DNA of 64,000 nt from Aselliscus stoliczkanus (Eukaryota; Chordata; Mammalia; Chiroptera; Hipposideridae). This document shows, piece after piece, positions 47,556-58,874 of this stretch. The stretch is from NCBI GenBank assembly GCA_033961575.1, contig CM066733.1, positions 134,776,421 through 134,840,420 on the forward strand, given 5' to 3'. The notes beneath the pieces are model-generated. The model saw only the letters and a list, made by a program, of their open reading frames with translations. It searched no databases and had not been told where the DNA came from. Positions within the stretch are counted from its first letter, which is position 1. Every line of letters begins with the position of its first letter. The position numbers were made by a program, and so were the translations under genes.

Positions 47556-47651
47556 GGGCCGGCCGAGTGGCGCGGTGGTTAAGCGCCAGCGCCCCTGGTT
47601 CGGGTCCCACATATGAGGGCCAGTGACACTGCCCTCAAAAAAAAAAAAAAA
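47556..47651 (+). mobile_element. tRNA-derived SINE, type A, sense, with internal deletion
   Basis: GGGCCGGCCGAGTGGCGCGG head, GGTTCGGGTCCC B box, A tail. About 13 bases of the usual CTTGGGAAGCCAG segment are missing between A and B boxes. The flanking ACCCAAGCTT / ACCCAAGTTT (47546 and 47655) is a likely target duplication. The sharp head sequence suggests a young copy. Confidence 0.9.
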
Positions 47652-47659
47652 CTCACCCA

Positions 47660-49018
47660 AGTTTAAATCCATATCCACCCACATGTTCCTCACTCAGCTG
47701 GCCCCTGCCATTCTTAATTAATCCCGTTTGTGCCAGATATGTTTAATCTTTTATGCCACCTGTTTTCAAATACTGTTTTTGTCAGATCCTGGCTGGGTTA
47801 TCACAGCATTCAACCTTTCCTATTTTTGCCTCTCAGTTTTTAATATTGTATTTCATTGCTTTGAGTTATGAAGCAAAGGCACCAATGTTCCCCCTCTTTC
47901 AAATAATTCTGGCCTTAGGTACTTCCTTAGTATTTTGACAGAAACATGAGAAGACCTTCTTGTGCCAAATAAGAAAGCTGGTCAGCCAGGCTGTGTATCG
48001 ACCTCAGTCTGGAGACTAATTCATATCAACATTGCCTTGTGCCAATAAGCAAAGGCAAAAGTCCAAGGCAAAAGTTCAGAGAATTACAGGGTTTTTCCTG
48101 TGCCATAAGTAAAGAGGGCAATTTTGTCTTGAAACCACGTGTGCGACTTGTTCAAATGGATTTGTTCCAGAATATCCATTTTTCTACCAGTAACATCCCA
48201 CCAAAAATAAAACCAAAAAAACGATACGTAGAGTTTTTCTTAGGATGCCTATAGTCACTTTCTATTAAAATAGCCTTCATCTTACATAACTTGTTTTCCT
48301 TCTAGAGAAAATTTGTTAGCCCCTCTATTTCTGAATTGTATCTTAGCTCAATACTAGTCCCAGGCAACAGAATTTCTTTGGGGCAATAGCATGGCAAGAA
48401 TGTTGAAAATAATATTGTAGTCTAAAAACCAACTTTATCGTTTATAGCATTATAGTTTTCTTCAATCTAGGTCACTATTATCTGCTTAGGGTTTCATTGT
48501 CTAAGGCAGGGACCATAGATGTTTAATATTCTTCACCTAAGATCTGCCCAGGACTTGGAGATATTATATGATGAAATTATTTGAATATTCAACCATAGCA
48601 CCATGTGCTTTATCAATTTTATGAACAGATTTTTCATATTAGATAAAAGAATAATGGAATTTATGCTTCTATCTCCCCTTGCAGTATAATCCTTTCCCAA
48701 TATTCTTTACTGGTCTTTTCGTATTTAATGAGCCCCATGATTTTCCCCTTCTCACTTTTTTTCCCCTTCCCTCATGCAAAACAAAACAAACACCCACATC
48801 TCTACTATCTGCATTTCCAGGGGGAATTTTTGCCAAGATCCGATCCATCTTTTTGGCACTAGCTGATATGCCTAGGTGATCTCCCTGCCTTCCTTACCCC
48901 ACCAACCACAACTCTAGCATCCCTTATGTCAGTCTGGCCCCTTGTGTTTTGCTGTGGCATATACAAAGTGACGACAAAGAATTCAATAGGCTTATATGCA
49001 ATTTCTGATCCTATCTAG
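47660..49018. other. intergenic, unrecognised
   Basis: No gene is seen. Traces at 47670-47940 and 48680-48900 look L2-like but are too diverged to call. Confidence 0.4.
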
Positions 49019-49033
49019 AACTAACTCTGCTTT

Positions 49034-49131
49034 GGGCTGGCCAAGTGGCGTGGTGGTTAAGCACTGGCTTGGGACGCCAGTGGCCCCGGTTCGGGTCCCA
49101 TATATGAGGGTCAGTGACACTGCCCTCAAAA

Positions 49132-49174
<43 letters not shown>

Positions 49175-49179
49175 AGTAA
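49034..49179 (+). mobile_element. tRNA-derived SINE, type A, with (AAAT)n tail
   Basis: GGGCTGGCCAAGTGGCGTGG head and GGTTCGGGTCCC B box. The A tail has expanded to about 11 AAAT units (49129-49175). A perfect 15-bp target duplication AACTAACTCTGCTTT lies at 49019-49033 and 49180-49194. Confidence 0.94.
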
Positions 49180-49194
49180 AACTAACTCTGCTTT

Positions 49195-49820
49195 AAACTC
49201 TGTGAAGACTTTCCTAGTGGTTTTGCTGAGCGCAATATCCTGTTAGAATATCTATAGAAATAGGGTCAATGACCTTTCACTTTTCCTCTTCTTTGAAACG
49301 GATTATAAAACTTGAAGCTGTTGACCCCATATGCTCATTAATAAGTTATCAGTTTTACAACTGATACTTCTTGGTGGTTTAGTGGGGGCTCCTCCCACAT
49401 CTTCCCTAAACCCTATTTCGGAAAAGGGTATTATAGGGGAATTCTGATTATAATACCCCCTCCTCCAATTTCTCCCAGAAGCTGCCAATGTATTATCTCT
49501 AGAAGCCTCAGGCAAGTCTGAGAAACCCTTGATCCAACACTCTGCCCAGGTTTCACAGAGCTCATAGATCAGATCATGGCAGAAATTTCTGGTCACTTTT
49601 TGGGCTGTTTGGACTTAAACAAAACCACTAATAAATAGCAGATCATTCTCACGGTGCCTTCACTTTCACAACTACTCCTATCCTATACTGAAAAGAAATA
49701 AGCTAGGGTTTCCAGACCCGGTTCTGATAACCCAAGGAGAACATGAGAAGCTAGAATCACTTGGGAGACTTCTCTTGAACAGACTACAGGAACCAAGGAA
49801 ACAAAGTGCCTCCAATATAA
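49195..49820. other. intergenic, unrecognised
   Basis: No gene or clear repeat is seen. Confidence 0.4.
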
Positions 49821-49821
49821 G

Positions 49822-50235
49822 CAGTCTCTGACTTAATAATGATTTGACTTAAGATTTTTCAACTCTACAATGGTGTGAAAATTGTAGTTCGAATTTTGTA
49901 TAAATTGTACTTCGAATTTTGATTTTTAATCATTTCCTAACCTAGCAATGCGATAAGATACTCTGTTGGCTGTTGAGCAGCGAGCTGCAGCCCCCAGTTA
50001 GACACATGATCACAAGGCTAAATAGCTGATACTCTATAGTATATTCATTATGTTAGGTGATTCTCCCCAGCTGGAGGCTGTGTGAGTGTTCTGAGCATGT
50101 TTGTGGCAGGCTAGGTTAAAGTGTGATGGTTGGTAGGTTAGGTGTCTTAAGTGCATTTTCAACTTAACGATATTTTCAACTTATGGTGGGTTTATCAAGT
50201 CATCACCCCATCATAAGTCAAGGGGCATCTGCATT
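49822..50235. mobile_element. Tigger/pogo-type MITE
   Basis: The left end GCAGTCTCTGACTTAATAATG and the right end CATAAGTCAAGGGGCATCTGC are diverged inverted repeats. Inside, GTTAGGTGTCTTAAGTGCAT and TTTCAACTTAACGATATTTTC match a well-known mammalian Tc1/mariner-Tigger MITE. Family name is not certain. Confidence 0.7.
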
Positions 50236-50397
50236 GAAAGATCTCTCTTTGTTGGAAGCAACTGGGCCACAAAAGGGATACTGAAATAGGGTGAATAATT
50301 CTACTCTCAGGAGAATTTTCACATACATTCATATTCAGAAGATTTGGAGAATGAAGGATTCTGTTTAATTATTAGAATATAGCTTATTTGCTGTAGA

Positions 50398-50815
50398 ATA
50401 TTAGAATATTAGTTTGGCTGCAGTAACACTGAGACTCAAAATAATAGTGGCTTTAAAAACAGACATTTTTTGGTCTCCCCAATATAAAAGTGCAGCTCAG
50501 TAATCCAGGCTAGTGAGGCAATCCCCCAATCTTGACGCTCTTCTTTTTGTTGCTCTTTCATCCTTAAAAACTGGTTTCCATGTGAAGGTCCAAAATGGCT
50601 GATTCAGCTCCTAGTACCATACCTCCTTTCCAACCAAAGGAAGGACCACAGGGCACAGGAAGGTGCCACCGTCGCACCTAAGAACACAGCCAGCAGTGGC
50701 ACACAGCACCTCTGCTCACAGTCTACTAGCCAGTGCAGAGCCCATGGCTACACCTATCCACAAGGAAAGCTGGATAATAAAAAACTTTAGCTGGGGAACC
50801 ACAAACCCTTTTTAA
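50398..50815. repeat. old interspersed repeat, MaLR or MER type
   Basis: TTTGGCTGCAGTAACACTG followed by a GC-richer body is like the end of an antisense LTR or MER element. The family is not recognised. Confidence 0.35.
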
Positions 50816-51325
50816 AAAGAGAGAATGGGTATTGGAGGGCAACTATTAATTTCTGCCACAAATCTACTTCCCAAGGATTAAAATATAACATCTGAAATCA
50901 ATAAAGAGAGTGGTTCTGATGTTAAGTTCCAATCCCTTCTCACTAAGGAATTTGTGAAAAACATAGTCTAGAGTTACTCTGTTTTCATTGTTATGACTCC
51001 AAATATTTTTCCTAATCCCCTTCTACAGTTCACGTGTGTTTGTAAGCCATTTTGGTCTAAAAAGGTATAATCATTTCTTTACATGTTCTTTATATGCTTT
51101 TATACAAACACAGGCATTCATGGTCTCCCTGTCTAAAATTTCTAAATGTTCAATTTAAGGTAAGACTCTTCATTAACTATATTTCTACAGGTATTGATCA
51201 TCCTGATTTGTATTTAAGAGAGCCAAGCAATGTGTGAGCATTAAGGAGGCAATTTGGAGGGATGCAAGTATTGTGGAGTCGAGTAAGATTTCTCTGAATC
51301 AAATCGCAGTTCAACATTTTATTAA
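50816..51325. other. intergenic, unrecognised
   Basis: No gene or clear repeat is seen. Confidence 0.4.
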
Positions 51326-51329
51326 TCAC

Positions 51330-51510
51330 CTTTCTCTTAGACAAGTTACTTTACCTTTCTGAGCTACATATGTTTTGTTAAAACCATAGCTGGAGCTGGA
51401 AATATCTCCTTGCAAGGTTATTATAAGGATTAAATGATCTGTTGCATAACAAGCATCTAACAGAGTGCCTGCTACATAGCAGGTGTTCAGTTAATGGTCA
51501 TTCTTTTTGC
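51330..51510 (+). repeat. MIR SINE
   Basis: ACAAGTTACTTTACCTTTCTG, GCAAGGTTATTATAAGGATT and GAGTGCCTGCTACATAGCAG follow the MIR order. Confidence 0.7.
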
Positions 51511-51640
51511 TTGACTTCTTTACACACTTCATAAAACCCCTGCCATAGTCCTTTGGCAGGAAGTGATTGCCTCTCTTTCTCTCTGCTCTGTGTCAAGCAA
51601 TTGAAGAAAGCCCTGACTTTTTGGTGACTCAATCACTACT

Positions 51641-51748
51641 TTTTTTTTTTTTTTGAGGGTAGTGTCACTGGCCCTCATATGTGGCACCCGAACCGGGGCC
51701 GCTGGCTTCCCAAGCCAGCGCTTAACCACCGCGCCACTTGGCCAGCCC
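51641..51748 (-). mobile_element. tRNA-derived SINE, type A, antisense
   Basis: T run, GAGGGTAGTGTCACTGGCCC, and an end at CGCCACTTGGCCAGCCC. The target duplication CTCAATCAC(T/C)ACT lies at about 51629-51640 and 51749-51760. Confidence 0.93.
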
Positions 51749-52169
51749 TCAATCACCACTTTAAAGTAGCATTTTACCTGAAGAGTTCTTTCCCAGAGTG
51801 CAGAAATCATTTGCTCTACAAAACTAAACCTTACAATTTCTCACAGTCCCTTCCCCAGTGGTTGCAGGATAGCTGGATTTTGCTGCTTAATTGTTTCATG
51901 CCAACCATATATGAGCTTAGTGTGTTCAGGCAAGATAAGAGTTGCTTTCCAATTCATATTATTTCTAAACATAAAAAGAATTTCAGGCAGCTTATAAAGA
52001 TACATCTAGTATAGTAAGATCAAAAATAGTTAAAAGACAAAATTAGAAAAATGAAGCCAATGTAAAACAAAGAATGGAGCATAAATGAAGCCAGAAGCGA
52101 AATGTATGCTCAGATGTGCACTCCAGAGCTCATAGGTTCCTTCCTCTGCCATTGGGATTAACATTGTAT

Positions 52170-52568
52170 ATTATTTTGCTAGGGTTGCCATAACAAAATA
52201 CCACAAATTTGGTGGCTTAAACAGAGATGTGTTATCTCACAGTTCTGGAGGCGAGAAGTCTGAGATGAAAGTGGTGGCCTGATTGGTTCTTTCAGAGGCC
52301 TAAGAGGGAAGGATCTATTCTAGGCCTCTTTTGTTGACTTGTGGACAGCCATCTTCTTGTTTATTGGTGCTCTCCCTGTATGTGTGGACAAATTCCCCTT
52401 TCTTTAAGCACACCAGTTTTATTGGAGTAGGGCCCATCTTAATGACCTCATGTTGACTGGATTGCCTCTGTGAAGACCCTCCCTTTCAATAATGTCACAT
52501 TCTACGGTTCTGTGGGGGTTAGGACTTCAACACAGATTTAGGGGGACTCAATTCAACCCATAACACAT
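52170..52568 (-). mobile_element. MaLR (MLT1/MST-like) solo LTR, antisense
   Basis: GGTTGCCATAACAAAATACC, TCTCACAGTTCTGGAGGC and the end GGGGGACTCAATTCAACCC, with TAACAC after it, are MaLR LTR landmarks read from the minus strand. Old non-coding LTR. Confidence 0.75.
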
Positions 52569-52569
52569 T

Positions 52570-53695
52570 GCTTTCAATGGAACAAACTTGGAACTTGTTG
52601 CTTTGTTTCACTTTGTGTTTTATGAGTTTTTAGTTTTTCAGAATCATGCTTCCTGATTTCATAAGAATGATCATATAAATGTTAAATTATGCATAGAGAG
52701 CTAAAGAAAGACTCTTATCATGTGGGTTGAGGGATCACGAGGATTCTGCTAACAGGCGGTTTGCTGCCCAATGGACACAATAAGTTCCAAGAGCCACTGG
52801 TAATAGTGGCTTCTCAGATGTCTTGTTCAAAAACTCTTTACTCCTCCTCTATAAGTAACATAAATAATATTTTTTTCCACAATGTTCCATTGCACTTTCT
52901 GGAGTTCATGACTTCTTCTGTATTCTAGTAGTTTCCTAGTAGTTTTCTTGAGTGCAATAATGTATCAAAGTGTCTACAGAATTTGGGTAAATGCACTTTC
53001 ACATTGCTGAGAGAAATGTCAGTCGAGAATCTGTCCAGAAACCCAAAAGACAGAAAAAAGTTTGTGTCTTTATACATCGTTCTAATGAAAATAACAAGAT
53101 ACCACAATCCAGTTTTTGTGGCAGTAATGCCTCAACATTTCTTAAGAGAGCAAGAAGGTGCAATAATCAAAATTTTAGAGTCAGAAGGCCTTAAATGTCA
53201 TCTCCTCTGTCATTTCCAGGAGAAAGAATTGAGGCCAAGAAACATGACATCTCTCCCAGCTCCCAATCCAGTCATCTTCCTGTTATGCTTTCTTATCCTT
53301 GTCAAACCCAAATATTGCTGCTTCAAACACCACCTAATGATGAAACATGACAACACAGGACAGTTGCCCCTTCTCTGAAGCCCTAAGGCCATATGTTTCT
53401 GAATTCAGAAAGTTCTTGGGTTTCAGAAAGGCAATTTAGTGCACACACCATATATCCCATAACACCCTCAGTGAGGTGGGGGCAGCACCTCCTCATCAGA
53501 CACATTAATATTACTGGAACAATGCATGTGAATGTTCACAATAATGTGCTATAAATAAGGATCATACATAGCTGTGTGGCACTTCATGGGTCAGATTTTG
53601 CCCCCAACATGAGTGATGAAAACTTCCAGTTTTCAGCCCTCTTTGGAGTCAGGATTAGGGAAAAGGGGTTGTCAGCTCTGCTTCCTTTTCAAGAG
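52570..53695. other. intergenic, unrecognised
   Basis: No gene is supported. The frame at 52983-53378 (131 codons) has no recognisable domain and overlaps others on both strands. Confidence 0.4.
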
Positions 53696-53699
53696 AGAT

Positions 53700-53855
53700 T
53701 CTCAAGTTTGGTTGTACACAGGAGCTGCTTGGGGTGCCCCAGCACAGAAGCACTAAATCAGATTCTCAGGGTGTGGCCTGGAAATTGGAACTTTTGACAC
53801 ACAACCAAGATACCACTGGTGCAGATGACTGAGGAAAGACTTTGAGAAACACCGC
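53700..53855. mobile_element. MER5-like hAT fossil
   Basis: TCAAGTTTGGTTGTACACAG at the start, ATCAGATTCTCAGGGTGTGG in the middle and CTTTGAGAAACACC at the end follow MER5. Confidence 0.65.
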
Positions 53856-53859
53856 CTAG

Positions 53860-55280
53860 AGCCCAGCCTTAAAACATGGGAAACAGGTGGGAACCTTGGC
53901 GGGGTTATTTTCATCACATGCCTCTCCTGACACCTCCCTTTGACATTACTCTGCCCCTGCAGTTAAATTTCACAAAATTTTTCTAAGACATTTTGATGGG
54001 AAGTGGGTGTCCAAAGGGTGGGCATATGCAAATAATCTAAGGGACAGGAGAGAAAAACAAAGCAAAATGAAGAAGAGAAAATTGCTATTCTAAGAATGCT
54101 TGAGCTACAATCTGGTCACCAGATTATGTCACCTGTGTTCATTATTTATGGAGAGCCTACGATGGGTCAGATGTTGGTATAGGTGCTTGGACAACCACAG
54201 GATAGCTCTAGTTTTTGTTTTGTTGTTTGTTTGCTTATTTGTTTTTGTAATTCTCCATCTCTTTCCCCATACCTCTTCTTGTTATTCATTATGTTGAGGG
54301 GTGGACATCAGCCATGGAAACATATTGAGCCCCTTCAGGCTGCAGCTCCATCTGCTGGAATACAAGGAAATTAGCCAGTTCTTTCATACAGATGATCTTT
54401 CGCGTGTGTTAACTCATAATTCACTGTTTGACCGTTTTGGTTGTGCTCATGGAAATTGTTTGTTAGCTGTAGGAAAACATATAAGATAACTATCTCTGTA
54501 GCTCCATCAGAGCTCATTATCCTACTCTACATGGTTGAGAAGGCATTAGTGTTAAATGGGTTCACCGCCAATGAACTACCCTAATATAGGCTGCACTTGC
54601 TGGAGATGAGGAATTAACCTTCCTTGCAAGAGCCTCCCTCTGAGCCTGGGCTCCTGAGAAAAGCCCTGAATGTGACTGTCAGTGCCTCTCAATCTTGACA
54701 GTAAGTAATGAGCTAGGCATGGGAACACAGAACACCTCCCAAAGCTCTTTCGTGGGCATTCTGAGTTTAACATTCCAATTGGGTTGCCTGAAGATGTTTT
54801 GCTGACCATTTACCCTCTCATCCATCTCCCCTATCACCATTCATTATCTCTCTAACACTCATTATTCTCCCTAATTCCCTCTTTTGTTTTGCTCAGCAAA
54901 GTGATGCTCTCTCACCCCCTCCTCTTCTGAGGGTCTGTTTCTCTAGATTTCTCTGTTTGTATCCATTTGCGCAAGGAGAACTGATTATCTCTGCAGAGGT
55001 TTCCATGTTGATGTTTGTAGGGAGCAGGATCTCTATAGGTACGTGTGTGTATCTCTGTGGGAGGGAGTGGAGGTGAGACGATGATGTCACTATTTAGATG
55101 TATCAGTGCTCACCTGTGGGAACATAACAGATACTATTTTTAGATTGTCTGGCTTCTATAAAAATGGAGGAAGTGAAGGGGAGGAAAGAGGTTAAGGAGG
55201 AAGAACGAACATTTGTGGAAGTGAGAATGGATATGGCCCATGGGAGAGCCCATATGAAAAGTGGAATAAAGAGACCCCTC
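53860..55280. other. intergenic, unrecognised
   Basis: No gene or clear repeat is seen. CTCCATCTGCTGG at 54346-54358 resembles a CTCF core on the minus strand. Confidence 0.35.
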
Positions 55281-55402
55281 TCCCCAACATCAGCTTCACG
55301 AGAGCAAGGACTCATCTATTTTGTCTTCTGGAGTCTCCTCAGGGTCTTGATCAGGGCGTGACACACAGCAAGGACCCAATTATGTGTTGAACGAATGAAT
55401 GT
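55280..55402 (+). repeat. L2 3' end
   Basis: CGAGAGCAAGGACTCATCTA, then ACACAGCAAGGACCCAATTA and GAACGAATGAATG, match the L2 terminus. Confidence 0.6.
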
Positions 55403-55969
55403 TAGGTTGGAGTGGTTACTGTTACCTAAAACAGTGCCCTGCAAGGATCTACAACTTTGCAAATTGTAGAGTGTTTCTTAGTCAACAAATATTTAGGAAC
55501 ATCCGTGTTACTAGAAATGGGTTGGAGAAGTGAGAATGAATCAATTCGGTTTGGCCACGCATGCCTGAGAAGTTTTGAGGTAGAAGAAGCTGCTGCAGTA
55601 ATTCAGGTGGTGGGGAGGGGCTTTCCATGTGCCAGACTCGGCAGGGCTCTTCCCAAATGTTGCATCAGTTACCACAGTTCAGCTCCTTAGAAACTGGGTG
55701 ACTTGGGACAAGGGGCTCTTCTCTTATCTCTGGATGTTTCTCCTGTGCCTGACCTGTACATTATAAATGTTAGGGCTCCACGGTGGTCAGACCCAAAGAG
55801 TCTTCTCTTCTCTTCTCTGTGTGTGTTTTCTCCTCCGGGCCAGTGGCTCTAAACAGTATGTATATGCAGATCATTTTTATCTGTAGCCAGACTACTCATC
55901 CAGATTCATTATCTAATTGTGTAAATAACCTCTTCATGTAGATGCCTGCTCATTTTTTTTTTTAAATAG

Positions 55970-56815
55970 GGCCAAAATCTAACTCTTGACTTCATGTCCC
56001 ATTTCTCTTTCTCAAAACCAGCTGCTACTCTGGTCTTCCCAAATCAGTCATTGGTCCTGCTCTTCATCCAGTAGCTTAAGCTAGAAACCTCCTTTTGGAT
56101 CCTTCCTTTTCTTCACTTTTCTCCACAGCAGCCAGCAAGTTACAATGACTCTACCTCAACAACAGAAAAGCATCCATCTCCATTCACTCTTTTTGCCCAA
56201 GCCCCCAGAATCTCCTGCCTTGACTGCTCTAGTAGCTCGCTTTCTGCTTTCCAGGTTTCACTTTGCATCCTGATAAGCCTTTCACCACACTGAAGCCAGA
56301 ATGATACTTTAAATTTTAACTTAGGTCACTCTTTTCACTGCTCTGCTCTAACTCTATTCAGCCTTCTTATTAGAGTAAACTCCATGCTCGTTGCCATGGT
56401 GTACAGGGATCTCCATCTTCTAGGCCTCTCCCACCTCATTGCCCCCAACATCCCCATCCCCACTTTGCTCCAGGCCTGACGGTCTTTAAGTCTCTTAAAC
56501 ATGCCAGCTCCTTTTTGTTTTAAGGACTTTGTATTCATTGAGTCCTTTCCCATCCCTTACATCTCAGCTTAAATGTCACCTAGGTAGACATGTCTTCTAT
56601 AATAATTCTCTTCGACCCCCCGATTTCTCTCTCACACAATACTCTTATTTACTATACAGGACTCTTCTACAGTTTGCAATTATTTTACTTGTTGACTTAG
56701 TTATTCCCAACTAGTATGTAAGTTTCATGAGATCAAGGACCTGGTCTTATATACTGATAACACTCAAGCTCTCAAAAAAGGGTGTGGTACAGATTAGGTG
56801 TTTAGTACACATTTG
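55970..56815 (+). repeat. L2 LINE, long fragment
   Basis: A run of L2 landmarks: CTCCATGCTCGTTGCCATGG, CTCAGCTTAAATGTCACC, AGTTTCATGAGATCAAGGAC and GATTAGGTGTTTAGTACACA. About 850 bp, diverged, with stops. Confidence 0.65.
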
Positions 56816-56834
56816 GTGAAAGAAGGCCTGAGCC

Positions 56835-56960
56835 TCTGTAGGCTTCATTTTCTTATTCTGTGAAGGTATAGATAAAATTACAACCTGCTCAACAGAGGTG
56901 TTATGAGGATTGCACGTAAATGAGAAAATGCTAAGAGACTGATACATTTAGCCACTATTA
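56835..56960. repeat. MIR-like SINE
   Basis: TTCATTTTCTTATTCTGTGAA, then GAGGTGTTATGAGGATTGC, are the MIR core and end. Confidence 0.6.
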
Positions 56961-57790
56961 TTATTAAAAATACTATTCTTCCAGTATTACTAATACTGCT
57001 AATAGTCATAGTAATAGTATCATTTCATAAACCCTTAGGAGGTAGTTAAAATTAACTATGATTTACAGGTAAGAAAGATCAGAAATGTATGACGGTCAGA
57101 AATGTAAATAACCTACTCAAGTTCACTTAGCTAGTATGCATTAAAGCTTGAATTTTAAGAGTGAAGAGTTGGAAATAACTATAGATCTCAAGCTTGCGTG
57201 ATTGGAGGAAAGGTGTTCCCAATAGCATAGCTAAGTTTTGGACAGAGGTGACACTAAAGGGAGATGTGATATGCTGAGTGGATAGCAGGATATCCAAGGT
57301 GAGATGCCTAAAAAACTATTGGAGATACAGAACTTTTACTCAGATGAGCTTGAAACGCAGAGGAGTTTGATTTGAGCATCAGAAAATATAACCTCTCCAC
57401 TGTGATCACAATGCCATATCTGGAAAGCTGTGCAGTTAGAATGTGTACACACACACACACGCACACACACACACACACACACACATTCCTCAAGGCCAAA
57501 AGATGGTGCCTGCTCCTCAGATGGGCCTTCTCCTCCTCTCTAATCTACTCACCCTCTTACCCAGCCCACTCCCCAATGAAATTTCCTTCAGTATTTTCTA
57601 TTCCTAGGCCCTTCCTGGAAGTATTCCTTATCCACTTGGAAGGCTCAATATGAGGTCCTCAAGAACATGATTAATTTCAAGACTCTAAAGTAGGTCTTTA
57701 CCATCTGATGTAGGATCACACGGGTGTTGTGAATTTTTTATAATGGAACAACAAAACAAACTATAACAAAAACTATTTCTCCTCTTATAC
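56961..57790. other. intergenic with (AC)n
   Basis: No gene is seen. An (AC)n tract with one GC interruption lies at 57447-57484. Confidence 0.5.
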
Positions 57791-57794
57791 TGCT

Positions 57795-57990
57795 ATCTCT
57801 AAAAGTAGTTAGAATTTATATAGCACCTATGTGCCAGGCACCATTCTAAGCACTTCATACGTATTAACCAACTTGCTCTTTATAACTCTATGAGGTAGGT
57901 GCTGTTGTCTTCTCTATTTTACAGTGGAGATTGAGACAGAGTGGTAATGTCACACAGCCACTGAGAAGAGCTGGGGTTCTAACCCATGCA
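57795..57990 (+). repeat. MIR SINE
   Basis: GCACCTATGTGCCAGGCACC, ATAACTCTATGAGGTAGGTG and TCTATTTTACAGTGGAGATT are close to consensus; one of the best preserved MIRs here. Confidence 0.8.
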
Positions 57991-57999
57991 GGAGAGTTT

Positions 58000-58700
58000 T
58001 AGCATTGTTCTTATAAACCACTAGGATACACAGTCTTACAGTGTGGGCTCTATCTATCCAGTCATCTTCCAATTTTCCATCTGAGGTGAGGAGGAGAAAA
58101 GAGAGTTTTAGGGGAATTTATTCTGCCACAAAAATATAAATCGTATGCCTAAATCCCTGAAAAGAAAAGGTGAAGATGGAAAGAGAAAACCAATCAATTA
58201 AGGAAAGGGCCAGAAAATGTTTCTATTAGGGAATAAGGAAAGAAGGCTTATGAATAAAGGAGACAGAACAAAGAGTACAAGACTGACAAATATAGGAGGA
58301 CATGGGTAATGTAGTGTCCTAGAAATCAAATACCTCAGGAAAGAGAAGGGAGTCAACAGCATCAAAAGTCTTAAATTGGGGAAGAAAATTAGGTTCACAT
58401 AGAACTCCCAAAATGTGTTTTAACAGAATAGAGAATGTAGAAGCCAGATTATTAGCAAAATGAATGATGAAATGTACAGACAGTCTCTTGCACACATTTG
58501 ATAACAAGCAGAAGTATGATTGCTAGAGAAGACTGCAGGTAAAGGAAATACTTGCTCCATTCGGGAGGCCTATAAATGTTGAAAGATAGGATGCAGGAAG
58601 CAAAAGGGGTGGGAAGAGAGTGAAGATGTGGCAGGGGAGAGAATAAGAACGGGTGCAAACAGCCTTCAGAGTTGAGCTGAAACAAAAGAAATCTAGAGAA
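58000..58700. other. intergenic, old-repeat-like
   Basis: No gene is seen. The order AGGGAGTCAACAGCATCAAAA and AGCAGAAGTATGATTGCTAG resembles an ancient mammalian repeat that I cannot name. Confidence 0.35.
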
Positions 58701-58701
58701 G

Positions 58702-58872
58702 CGATTCTTAAACTTGGATGCACAGCGGAATTGCCTGGGGGCTTAAAAACAATCGATGCCCAAATCCCACCTCCAGAATTTCGGATTTAATTGGTCTGGA
58801 CATACCTGGGCATCCAAATATGTAATATTCCTTAATTAATTCTGACATGCACCAGATTTAGGAATCACTGAT
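58702..58872. mobile_element. MER5-like hAT fossil
   Basis: GCGATTCTTAAACTTGGATG, CGGAATTGCCTGGGGGCTT, then GGAATCACTGATTTAG at the end. Confidence 0.7.
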
Positions 58873-58874
58873 TT

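Noticed and set aside
49129..49175. CRISPR-like regular repeat array
   Set aside because: It is an (AAAT)n SINE tail. None of the regular repeats in the window have spacers, and the host is a mammal.
52983..53378. 131-codon frame
   Set aside because: No recognisable domain and overlapping frames on both strands. It is not supported as a gene.
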